Of a DNA stretch of 64,000 bases, positions 9,417-17,601 are shown in pieces. The notes under the pieces were generated by a model. The model ran no database searches, had not been told where the DNA came from, and saw nothing but the letters and a program-made list of their open reading frames with translations. This stretch comes from JAGQKC01 sp965223675. GTDB taxonomy: Bacteria; Nitrospirota; Nitrospiria; Nitrospirales; UBA8639. The position numbers and the translations under genes were made by a program. The stretch is taken from positions 1,922,001-1,986,000 of the forward strand of contig OZ245013.1 of NCBI GenBank assembly GCA_965223675.1, read 5' to 3'. Positions within the stretch are counted from its first letter, which is position 1; the number at the start of each line of letters is the position of its first letter.

Positions 9417-9710
9417 TCTGATGCTTACCGGCCTCGCCACACGATCGGAAACCATGTCTTGTTCGGCCCAGGCGTACACATCTACACCGCCGTGCATCCA
9501 CTAAACGCTCACGAACGGCGTTCAGAACTGGAATATGCAAAAGCTGTAACCATTGGCGATGATGTCTTGGTCGGCGGTGGAGCGATCATTTGTCCGGGTG
9601 TCGTTATTGGAGATGGTACGGTTATTGGCGCTGGAAGCGTGGTCACTAAGGACGTGCAAGCTGGCGTCGTTGCCGCAGGCAATCCCTGTCGCGTTATCCG
9701 GAAACTCTAA
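9417..9710 (+). pseudogene. Maltose O-acetyltransferase (maa/nodL-like) C-terminal remnant
   Basis: The frame encodes only the left-handed beta-helix part of a Maa/NodL acetyltransferase. It runs from IGNHVLFGPGVHIYTAVHP through VTIGDDVLVGGGAIICPGV to VVTKDV..GVVAAGNPCRVIRKL. About the first 85-100 residues, including the N-terminal maltose-acetyltransferase cap, are missing. The frame begins directly after the yjbQ stop and is in phase with it. A TTG at 9459 could start an 83-residue product, but no ribosome-binding site supports it. It is best read as a truncated gene joined to yjbQ by a deletion. Confidence 0.8.
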
Positions 9711-10817
9711 TTTGTCTCCTACTCATTGCTGGTCGATTCTTCGCAAGTGAATTTGAGAGATAGTCAGTTGAATAAAAATAATAAACGGCGGTTTTGCCGA
9801 GACCAGATAAGGACAAAAGATCTCGCGAACGAATCATTTCTCGGATTCTCTATCCGCTGAAAACCAACTCACCAGATCTTTTCCAATGCGGTAGAAACGT
9901 CGAAGCAGGCTCCACAGAGTGTGACTTGACATTTAAGCCGAATTTGCGAAGATCCTCTATCTACCCAGTTATCAGACAGACTTCGCGTCTAAAGAGCCGC
10001 GAACATTCAGCGTTAGAGAACTGTGTGAATATATAATTTATAAAACTAGATTTGACCCAAAAAAAAAACACAAAAACAAAAACGAAAGGAGATGAAGTAT
10101 TTAACCAAGGAAAAAATAACCGAGAACCGAGGAGTCGTGCGCCAACTTGACAACGCCTGTGTAATGGGTGCCCCTAAAATCGACCGGAGCCTTCTAGAGG
10201 GGTGACACCTTACCCTATTGGAGAGTTAACGTAGAAGATCAAGCCTGACAAAAAAGCACGCTGAAAGCAGGAATTAGCAATTCGCCAGCGACACCACCAG
10301 CAGTGGCCAATTGTACAATAACGACCACTGTATCCAAAGAGATAAAGGTTGTATCCTTTTGGATAACCTCCTCGTCTTTATACTGCACAGATGACGTTTA
10401 TTCTTTTAGATTATTTCTCTTTAATTTCGCAAAATATAAAGATACAAATTTTTCTGATTTATTTCACAATACACCGGAACAAATATTGCTCTATCATCTG
10501 TGTAGATTAATAATACCTGTCATTGCAAACCAACTATAACCAGACCGCAAACTTAGTGGGCCACGGTAGCTGAGTTACTTGAAATATTGAGCTTAAGTTA
10601 ACCTGTGTAATATTCAATAGTCCCTATCCAAGAAGAAAGGAAATTTTGTGATGGGAAGCACCTTGTAAAAACAAAAAAGAGAGGATTTAGAAAAAAACAT
10701 AGGACCAACGGTCGTCAAACACCTTTCTTTCAATTTTACCTCTTCACGTTAAGGAATGAGAAACTAATAGTCCACATAATTAATATAACCTAGAGTCAAT
10801 TACATAATATTAAATAA
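9711..10817. other. Long gene-poor AT-rich region
   Basis: About 1.1 kb with only short, uncharacteristic frames (for example 10303-10539, which I do not support as a gene). It contains one REP-like motif at 10040-10058. At 10146-10180 there is a stretch (GCCTGTGTAATGGGTGCCCC) also seen, slightly altered, at 46917-46935, probably the end of a lost insertion element. It marks the left boundary of an AT-rich insert. Confidence 0.5.
10040..10058 (-). repeat. REP-like motif (RAYT-type repeat family)
   Basis: ATAAAACTAGATTTGACCC is the reverse complement of the family motif GGGTCAAATCTAGTTTTAT. The inverted partner is at 13395-13415, so the two copies bracket the two-gene AT-rich insert. Further copies are listed between 34.9 and 41.2 kb. 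Confidence 0.75.
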
Positions 10818-11636
10818 ATGCAAATCACCATGATATATTTTTCGCTATTTTTTTATTTGCTGTTTTTATTTGCTGGCTGTACTCCTGATACAAAACAGCA
10901 ACTGAAGGGATTTAGTAAATATTTAGAAGATATTGGCTTCAGTTTTTATAATCCTCCTCGAACTGATAGAGGACCAGCGTCTGTATTCAGATTTGTGAAA
11001 GCAGAATCAGGAAAAACCATCGTCTCCCCCGTCTGCAAAAAACTATTTGAACACGTCCCAGAAAACGAAAGTCAATTGTCAATTCCTTCCAAACAATCGG
11101 AGGACCAAGTAACACTGGCTTTCGCACTTTCACTAATTAAAGACCTGTTGTCTGCTCCCCCAAAGCTTGAAGCAGCTTGGGACTCTAATTCTCTTATCAA
11201 TGTTTGGTTCTCTGATGTGAATTCTGAGTATATAAATGAAGAAGATCTTTACAATGAAAAAGGCATTGCACGTTCCATAACACCATCCTGTTTTTCTGCA
11301 CTCAAGCGCCTTTCAGAACAAGGAGACCTGAAAGAGAATGTTTTTATTGTTCAGGAATCCGTGCGCGTTGGTTCAATGTTATATGATGCAAAAAACTCAT
11401 ATTTCGGTAAAGCGGACGCTCAGGCGAACATTAAAGGTGTTGTTAACTTTAAACCGGGAATTAAGTACGACTTTAAGGATAATACCAAACTTGAAATCAA
11501 TGAGTCGCGATATGTTGCTTTTCGCGCCTTCCTCTTGAAAGATTACGTTCACACTGGGCTTACCTCTGTTGGAAGTGCAATAGTAAAGGCAGAGCCTATG
11601 AATTTAAGTGATATTAACAAACGGCTAAAAGAGTAG
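10818..11636 (+). CDS. Lipoprotein of unknown function
   Basis: The N-terminus is a signal peptide ending in lipobox LFAGC (Cys21), so the 272-residue product is probably an envelope lipoprotein. The rest is soluble and shows no recognised domain. The gene is much more AT-rich than the surroundings and lies 38 bp upstream of a trypsin-like protease gene, so the two are probably cotranscribed and were acquired together. No clear ribosome-binding site precedes the ATG. Confidence 0.7.
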   Translation: MQITMIYFSLFFYLLFLFAGCTPDTKQQLKGFSKYLEDIGFSFYNPPRTDRGPASVFRFVKAESGKTIVSPVCKKLFEHVPENESQLSIPSKQSEDQVTLAFALSLIKDLLSAPPKLEAAWDSNSLINVWFSDVNSEYINEEDLYNEKGIARSITPSCFSALKRLSEQGDLKENVFIVQESVRVGSMLYDAKNSYFGKADAQANIKGVVNFKPGIKYDFKDNTKLEINESRYVAFRAFLLKDYVHTGLTSVGSAIVKAEPMNLSDINKRLKE

Positions 11637-11674
11637 TTCCCCTGAATGTAGTATTCCCATTTCAATAGACGACA

Positions 11675-13354
11675 ATGATATTACGACCAATTCTTACAAT
11701 TGTTTTTGCGTTTTCCATCTCACCCTTTGCTTATAGTGCGATTACTTGCCCCAACAATAAAAAGATTGACCTTGAAGACAAAATGGGGTTTAAAAATGAA
11801 TTTGGGAAATCTGTTTTTCAGGTTATCGTTGTATCAGATGGATCTCCTCGAAAAGAAGAGACGATTGGTACTGCGACACTCGTCAGCAATGAAGGCTACT
11901 TATTGACAGCCGCACATATATTTGAAACGGACAAAAATCGCATTCAAAAAGGTATCGATAATAAAAATTTGCATTTATTTCTTCGAATACCAGTTGATGA
12001 AAGCAATCATGAGTCATACAGAGGATCATATGTCAAGAAAATATCCAAGAAGTTTGATCTTTCAATTATAAAGCTTTCTGATTGGAATGCTCACAGAAGA
12101 TATTCACCTGTATGGTTGGATGTTAAAAGCAATCCGCATGATTATGAAGCACGGTTAATGGGCTATATCGCAAGCGAAAGGTTTCCTACGGTTTCGGAAA
12201 AAGGAAATATCATCAGAACCAGTCGTGCTGATGGGTATTTACGCGCTACGAGTCTGTCAGCATACCAAGGATATAGCGGGAGCTTACTTATTACTGAAGA
12301 AGGAATGGGTATTGCGGTGCTTTCTGGAAGCTTTGTAAAAGATGATGATGAAAATATCACTTGGAGTGAGATTGGAGACATGGAAAACGGTGCTTTAAAT
12401 GCCACTCCATTAAGAGCAGTAATTGAGGAGCTATCCAATTTAAATTTAAAACGTACCAAAGACTTTGTTGATATGCTAAAAAAGAGTACGAAAACTATCC
12501 TAGATTATGAGATGAACGACTTCATTAAACATGAGCGACTGGCTGCTATTGCACTAGCTTTTAGGCTTAAAGAAAAAACCACTATTAAAATGCCAGGACT
12601 AGGAAATAGGGAAAACAAATGGAAGTTTTTTTTAATGGCGCAGTGCTTGATGCCATCAGATTTAACACAGGATATATTTGATGTAATGAACCAGCAAAGC
12701 GTTTCAATAGATGAACGAAATTGGTTTACCAACGAGGTAGTAAAGTATGCATTAAATGAGGCAAGAGAAACAAAAGACATAGAATATTCCCTCGACATGT
12801 TTGCACTTTATGATTTTGCCGCTGATTATGCAGGGCTGGATGAGGCTTATATGAATTATGCATATTTAGACTATTACAGAACCACCATCAAAGCAAAAGA
12901 ATTGGGTATACAGTTGCCTAGATCAAAATTCCCTTCCGCTGTTATAGGCACATCGTTAGCTAAGATATCAAAAAAAGATCTAGAATCTTCCAATGTGTCG
13001 AAACCAATATCCGAATCACGTACACTTCTTCTATCCGCAGCAACAGCCGAATTGAATAAAAAAAGAAAATATTATGATGGACAAGTAACTGCAAAAGCGG
13101 CATTAAAGACAACCAATAATCTAAACAAAACCTTGCTAAACGACTGGTATTTCATGAATGCAAAGGCAATAAATTCAGTGCAAGATAGGGAAATGCGTAA
13201 TGCTTTAAAAAACGAAAGAAAAGCAGTCAATATGAATATGGTTGAAGAGCATGATCCAAAAAGTCTTCCATTTTATATTAACCTTGATGAAATAAACGCA
13301 CCTTCAAACGTCCAATTACTTGGTTCTGTAAAATCTTTAGGAACAATACAATAA
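11675..13354 (+). CDS. Secreted trypsin-like serine protease
   Basis: A signal peptide (residues 1-21, cleaved near AYSA) precedes a trypsin-2-type domain. The catalytic triad is visible: H81 in LLTAAHIF, D128 in FDLSIIKL, and S201 in GYSGS. Residues ~255-559 form a long charged helical region of unknown function. The 559-residue length and the C-terminal helical domain are unlike DegP, and no PDZ domain is seen. It follows the lipoprotein gene by 38 bp and shares its low GC content. A periplasmic proteolytic role, perhaps acting on or with the lipoprotein, is inferred. Confidence 0.8.
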   Translation: MILRPILTIVFAFSISPFAYSAITCPNNKKIDLEDKMGFKNEFGKSVFQVIVVSDGSPRKEETIGTATLVSNEGYLLTAAHIFETDKNRIQKGIDNKNLHLFLRIPVDESNHESYRGSYVKKISKKFDLSIIKLSDWNAHRRYSPVWLDVKSNPHDYEARLMGYIASERFPTVSEKGNIIRTSRADGYLRATSLSAYQGYSGSLLITEEGMGIAVLSGSFVKDDDENITWSEIGDMENGALNATPLRAVIEELSNLNLKRTKDFVDMLKKSTKTILDYEMNDFIKHERLAAIALAFRLKEKTTIKMPGLGNRENKWKFFLMAQCLMPSDLTQDIFDVMNQQSVSIDERNWFTNEVVKYALNEARETKDIEYSLDMFALYDFAADYAGLDEAYMNYAYLDYYRTTIKAKELGIQLPRSKFPSAVIGTSLAKISKKDLESSNVSKPISESRTLLLSAATAELNKKRKYYDGQVTAKAALKTTNNLNKTLLNDWYFMNAKAINSVQDREMRNALKNERKAVNMNMVEEHDPKSLPFYINLDEINAPSNVQLLGSVKSLGTIQ

Positions 13355-13394
13355 ATTCCTAAGCTTTGAGGGTCTAAGCTTTGTTTGAGTCTTT

Positions 13395-13415
13395 GAGGGT
13401 CAAGTCTAGTTTTAT
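13395..13415 (+). repeat. REP-like motif
   Basis: GAGGGTCAAGTCTAGTTTTA lies 40 bp after the protease stop and is preceded at 13367-13373 by another partial copy (GAGGGTC). It is the inverted partner of the motif at 10040-10058. Confidence 0.75.
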
Positions 13416-13681
13416 CGTGTTAGACAGAAAAAAGATAGACGGCTTTGTTTTGCCGGTTTTCGCCCCCGCCATCAATGAAGGTCCAGCTAATTCCGCAACC
13501 ATGTGTCGAAACTCATGACTTCTACATCTGTAAGCTTCCAGACCGTTTACGACTAGAATCTTGTGGAAGATATATGTTCCACATACCCCATCACTTGGGC
13601 TTTACACGCAAACGCAGGTCACAATCACAAAAAAAAGAGACTCCTTGGATCGACACCTGTATGAAATCAACAGCCGATGTG

Positions 13682-14386
13682 TCACTTATTTTTCTTAAAT
13701 TGCGGAGGGATGCTTTGAGGAGCAGGCTGAGATGGTGCGGGAGACCGACGAGGAACCCTTCGGAAAAAACGTCTCCGCGGATAATAGGGATAATAACCAC
13801 GGTACCCATAGGGTATTCCCCAATAGTACGGGGCTCCCCAATAAGGGGCATAATAATAGCCGGGGCCGTAGTAGGATCCATACCCAGAATTGGAAACCAC
13901 GCTGTCATTCAACAGCACAAAATGTTTCATCTCGAGAAGAGGATAGGTATAGTCGACTTCGTCAAGTGGTTTGGTGACGTCACCCATCACCTCTCCGATC
14001 ACAATGATCCGTGACCCCCGCTCAACTGTTTCTGGATCAAGAAAGGATTTCTGAACGGCCAAAAACCGACCCTCAGAGTTTGTGCGATCTTCCTCCCAAG
14101 CAGAGAGGGCAACGAGAGGAAGCTGTAGTATCTCTATTTCTGTCCCATTTTTTGCTCGCTTGGCACGGAGAACAATTCCCCCAATTCGCACAATCTTGCC
14201 CCTAAAACTGGCGGGCGCAGCTTTTAGCTCTTCAAAGGTTATAGACTGATCAATTTTCTCTTCCAACTGAGAGGGAACTCCCGCTCGGATCGGATCGCGC
14301 TGAATTTGGTGTACTGACTCTGCACAACCCGAATACCCTATCAGAGCTGCCAGTAGACTCGTGCACCATAAACACGCCCCTCTCAT
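13682..14386 (-). CDS. Slp-family outer-membrane lipoprotein
   Basis: The product has a lipoprotein signal (lipobox IGYSGC, Cys21) and an Slp-like body: TFEELKAAPASFRGKIVRIGGIVLRAK and LDPETVERGSRIIVIGEV. Slp proteins are starvation or stationary-phase inducible outer-membrane lipoproteins. The C-terminal ~70 residues are a Tyr/Gly/Pro-rich tail (YYGPGYYYAPYWGAPYYWG) ending in a basic, proline-rich segment. GGGAGGG precedes the ATG. It lies 11 bp downstream of the outer-membrane barrel gene and probably forms an operon with it. Confidence 0.85.
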   Translation of the reverse strand: MRGACLWCTSLLAALIGYSGCAESVHQIQRDPIRAGVPSQLEEKIDQSITFEELKAAPASFRGKIVRIGGIVLRAKRAKNGTEIEILQLPLVALSAWEEDRTNSEGRFLAVQKSFLDPETVERGSRIIVIGEVMGDVTKPLDEVDYTYPLLEMKHFVLLNDSVVSNSGYGSYYGPGYYYAPYWGAPYYWGIPYGYRGYYPYYPRRRFFRRVPRRSPAPSQPAPQSIPPQFKKNK

Positions 14387-14397
14387 ATTACCCTCCC

Positions 14398-15057
14398 CTA
14401 AAAATGATAGGATAATCCCATGAGAACATGCTGGGCTCGATAATTGGCGTCAAATCCCTGATTGGCGGCAAAGGTATCTTCGAATCGCACAGTCGCTGCG
14501 GTATATTTATATTCTGTGAATAGGGCAACGGTCGGGGTTAAAAATATGCGTAATCCAGCGAGCGCATTCCACCCCCCCGCCACGTCCGATTCACTTTGCG
14601 TGGTTGCCGAATCATCAATGTGAGCAAAGACTAATCCCCCACCAAATCCAATGTACGGTTGGAAGGTGAGGCCAGGATACCGGAAGATTGTATTGACCAT
14701 GGCTGAGGTCACTCGAAAATGGATACCGGGTATATTGCCGAGATTTTTGATATGGGGGTTGGTATGGAAGACCTCTCCTTCCAATCCAAAGTAGCTGTTG
14801 TTGAAGTAATGCCCTCCCTTGACACCATAGGTGAGGGAATTTTTCAAATCAAAGTCTTGAGCCTGCAGTCCAGTCAAGTTGCCAGTTCCCTTCACGTCGT
14901 CTAGACGATCGGCAAAATTTACTCCAATATGACCAGCGATATAACTTTCTGAAAAAGCCGAATAAGGAGGTGCCGCCAAAGCGATCCACAAACTGACACC
15001 GACAAACCATTTCAAAATAGGGGCGATGGGCTTCTGGATCCTATTGTGCTTCATCAT
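14398..15057 (-). CDS. Outer-membrane beta-barrel protein (OmpA/Opa-like 8-stranded type)
   Basis: The 219-residue protein has an N-terminal signal peptide (cleaved near AFSES). Alternating amphipathic strands follow (YIAGHIGVNF, YGVKGGHYF, FGLEGEVFH, FQPYIGFGGGLVF, ALFTEYKYT, AQHVLMGLSYHF), and it ends in phenylalanine, the signal for BAM-mediated insertion. It is first in the operon with slp. The function could be porin-like or adhesive; the sequence does not say. Confidence 0.85.
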   Translation of the reverse strand: MMKHNRIQKPIAPILKWFVGVSLWIALAAPPYSAFSESYIAGHIGVNFADRLDDVKGTGNLTGLQAQDFDLKNSLTYGVKGGHYFNNSYFGLEGEVFHTNPHIKNLGNIPGIHFRVTSAMVNTIFRYPGLTFQPYIGFGGGLVFAHIDDSATTQSESDVAGGWNALAGLRIFLTPTVALFTEYKYTAATVRFEDTFAANQGFDANYRAQHVLMGLSYHF

Positions 15058-15787
15058 TTCATATCATACCAACCGACTTGCTCAGGATGGAACAGGAATG
15101 TGGAAAGCCTTTGTGCCTGGCTTCTCTCTGCCGCAATTCAACTAAGATCGCACCTGGGTTTTCATTCTTGTCGATGTCGACTCATAATCTGAGCCGCACC
15201 AGTCACTCATCCAGATCAAGACATGTCAGATTAGATCAGCGATCCGCCCTGCCGTCTCTGGTATTGCCTGCCTCCCAAAAACCGCCCATGCCCAGCGGCT
15301 GTCCATCTAGAAGTAACACAAATCGTATGGCTATTTACTAGTCGTTTTCATCACGGCGAGCGTCGCCCCCTTCTTGGCTCAACGTCGAAGCGACTCAGTT
15401 TCTCCCTCGCCGGGGAAACCTGGCCAGTCAAATCTCGTGGTTCTCAGCCAACCCTTTGGCATTAGGCAGCCGCTTGCGAAACACCACCACACTGTTGTCG
15501 GCATGGAAATCATCCCAACGTACAATTTGTTCATGGCTTCTCATTTTGATTGAGAAGGTGGGAAGATGTCGGAACCCTCTCCCCACTGTACTGCCCACTC
15601 GAGGAACCTGCAACATAGATATAATCTTGTATTACCAACATTCTCTCTACTCGAACCTGAACTGGCAAACACTGAGAAAATTCACACCTACGTTCTCTTG
15701 CGTGGAATCGGATATTATGATTCAAAAAGTCTTACCAAAAACTGCTTGCCAAGCGATTCCTAGTAAACTTCGGATCCCATGTTTACA
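15058..15787. other. Gene-poor stretch
   Basis: About 730 bases with short overlapping frames in several phases but no recognisable product. A 38-residue frame on the minus strand near 15428-15545 is too short to support. It contains the promoter of the outer-membrane barrel gene at its left edge. Confidence 0.4.
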
Positions 15788-16084
15788 TTAACCACCGGCC
15801 ATGGCTCCGACGATCAGAAATGGCTCTTCACCGCGTACCACCACGTCAGGCAGTGGGGTTTCCGCCGGGAGATGGGACCAGTCTTCTTCACACGCAAAGA
15901 ACCGGACAAATGGTCGCCGCTTGTGCGTGTCATGATCACGGATCGTTCCTCGAAGCATCGGATAACAGACCTCAAGTGCATCAAGAACTGCACATATTGT
16001 CACGTTCCCCTGAACGTGTAGCCGAACTTCACCCTCAACGTGCGCAAGCGTTCGCAAATGGGCCGGAAGCACGATTCGGATCAT
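15788..16084 (-). CDS. MoaD/ThiS-family (ubiquitin-like) small protein
   Basis: The 98-residue beta-grasp protein ends in GG (VGAMAGG), as in sulfur-carrier or ubiquitin-like proteins. Family features are LRTLAHVEGEV, VLDALEVCYPMLRGTIRDH, RRPFVRFF and GEEPFLIVGA. The ATG at 16084 overlaps the stop of the BNR gene (ATGA), so the two are translationally coupled. The frame is open 20 codons upstream but without sense for the family. Pairing of a MoaD-like protein with a BNR-repeat protein recurs in bacteria as far as I know; the joint function is not established. Confidence 0.85.
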   Translation of the reverse strand: MIRIVLPAHLRTLAHVEGEVRLHVQGNVTICAVLDALEVCYPMLRGTIRDHDTHKRRPFVRFFACEEDWSHLPAETPLPDVVVRGEEPFLIVGAMAGG

Positions 16085-17259
16085 GCCAAAGTCTGAACCT
16101 CGACCGATAACACCGCCGGAAGATCGCGAACGATGGGTTCCCAAGTGTCACCAGCATCTGCAGAGCCATACACCTGCCCGCCTGTGGTCCCGAAATAAAT
16201 CCCGCACGGATCGAGCGAATCAACCGCCATCGCGTCACGCAAGATATTTACGTAACAGTCGCGCTGCGGCAAACCTTTCGTCAAAGGCTCCCACTCATTG
16301 CCTCCGGTTCGACTGCGATACACACGCAACTTGCCATCGGGCGGATAATGTTCGGAATCGCTTTTGATGGGAACCACGTAGATCGTATCCGGCTCGTAAG
16401 GATGCACCTCGATCGGGAAACCAAAGTCGCTTGGCAGATTTCCACTGATTTCGTGCCAGGATTCACCAGCGTCATCACTGCGCATCACATCCCAATGTTT
16501 CTGCATGAACAAGACGTTCGATCTCGACGGATGCATGGCAATACGGTGGACACAGTGACCGACCTCCGCATCCGGATCTGGGAGTTCCATAGGAGAGGTC
16601 AACCCCCGGTTTTTGGCTTCCCACGTTTTCCCGCCATCCTCGCTCCGAAAAACCCCTGCGGCCGAAATGGCGATGAAGATTCGCGGAGCATTGCCGGTGT
16701 CAAAAAGAATCGTATGTAAACACATGCCGCCAGCACCAGGCTGCCAGAGATGGCCTTTCGCCTCCCGCAGTCCCGCCAACTCTTGCCAAGACTGCCCCCC
16801 ATTGGTTGATCGGAACAAGGCCGCGTCCTCTACTCCAGCATAAACGGTATCGGGATCCTTCAACGAAGGCTCCAGATGCCAGACGCGTTTGAACTCCCAG
16901 GGCTTCTGCGTGCCATCGTAATACTGATGCGTCGTCAGAGGTTTGCCAGTTTCCAGAGAGGAATCATAGACAAATTTGTTGCTCATCCCAGAAGGAGGAC
17001 CGTATGAATCAGGCATTTTCTCGCCACCGGGCGTCTCCCATGTCTTCCCTCCATCGCTTGACCGCTGAATGATCTGTCCAAACCAGTCACTCGTTTGGGA
17101 CGCATAGATCCGGTCGGGGTCAACAGGCGATCCTTTCACATGATAGATTTCCCAACCTCCAAAGAGCGGCCCCTCTACCTTCCAGTGTTTGCGCTGTCCA
17201 TCGGCAGTGAGAATAAATCCGCCTTTTCGTGTACCCACAAGTAGGCGTATTCCATTCAT
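16081..17259 (-). CDS. BNR/Asp-box repeat protein (sialidase-like beta-propeller)
   Basis: The 392-residue protein contains repeated Asp boxes (SSDGGKTWE, STNGGQSWQE, SEDGGKTWE, SDDAGESWHE, SADAGDTWE), one per propeller blade, as in exo-alpha-sialidase-like and VPS10-like folds. There is no signal peptide, so it is probably cytoplasmic. The catalytic sialidase residues cannot be assigned. AAGGAG precedes the ATG. It is coupled to the MoaD-like gene downstream. Confidence 0.88.
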   Translation of the reverse strand: MNGIRLLVGTRKGGFILTADGQRKHWKVEGPLFGGWEIYHVKGSPVDPDRIYASQTSDWFGQIIQRSSDGGKTWETPGGEKMPDSYGPPSGMSNKFVYDSSLETGKPLTTHQYYDGTQKPWEFKRVWHLEPSLKDPDTVYAGVEDAALFRSTNGGQSWQELAGLREAKGHLWQPGAGGMCLHTILFDTGNAPRIFIAISAAGVFRSEDGGKTWEAKNRGLTSPMELPDPDAEVGHCVHRIAMHPSRSNVLFMQKHWDVMRSDDAGESWHEISGNLPSDFGFPIEVHPYEPDTIYVVPIKSDSEHYPPDGKLRVYRSRTGGNEWEPLTKGLPQRDCYVNILRDAMAVDSLDPCGIYFGTTGGQVYGSADAGDTWEPIVRDLPAVLSVEVQTLA

Positions 17260-17438
17260 ACCTTTACTCCTTCGTTAAGACATGAAAAAAATTCCAATCG
17301 CTGATCAGGTTCAAGTCACTGTGAACAATCGGCATACAGAAATCAAGCCTAGATCGTCACAAGGACTGAAAGTCTTTTGTCTCCAAACAGTCGAATTCAA
17401 TAGATTCCCCCCGGGCATGCCCAGGGTGCTTACTGTTA

Positions 17439-17490
17439 CAGCTTCTAGCGAAGCTGACTAAGTCCTGCTAATAAAACCTAGCAGGACTTA
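17439..17490. repeat. Two adjacent perfect hairpins
   Basis: CAGCTTC-TAGC-GAAGCTG (17439-17456) is followed two bases later by a 12-bp perfect stem, TAAGTCCTGCTA / TAGCAGGACTTA, with an 8-base loop (17459-17490). They lie between the divergent BNR and lytic transglycosylase genes, where a terminator is not expected. They could be an attenuator or RNA structure in the 5' leader of the transglycosylase, or a repeat element. Confidence 0.6.
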
Positions 17491-17601
17491 GCGTTGCTCA
17501 TTCACCCACGGCTTAACCCGTAGTACTCTGTCTTTGACCGCATAGATTTTGAATCTTTGGTCAATTTTTCTTTTGACCACCAATCTCGGTAAACTGGATA
17601 G

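Noticed and set aside
10303..10539. 78-codon frame in the AT-rich gap
   Set aside because: No start signal, low-complexity composition and no recognisable motif; likely chance in AT-rich DNA.
13445..14014. Long plus-strand frame of 189 codons
   Set aside because: It is antisense to the Slp lipoprotein gene, whose lipobox, family motifs and ribosome-binding site are clear; the plus-strand translation has no protein-like features.
17459..17490. Hairpin as terminator of the BNR or transglycosylase gene
   Set aside because: It lies upstream of both divergent genes and lacks a T-run, so a terminator role is not supported.
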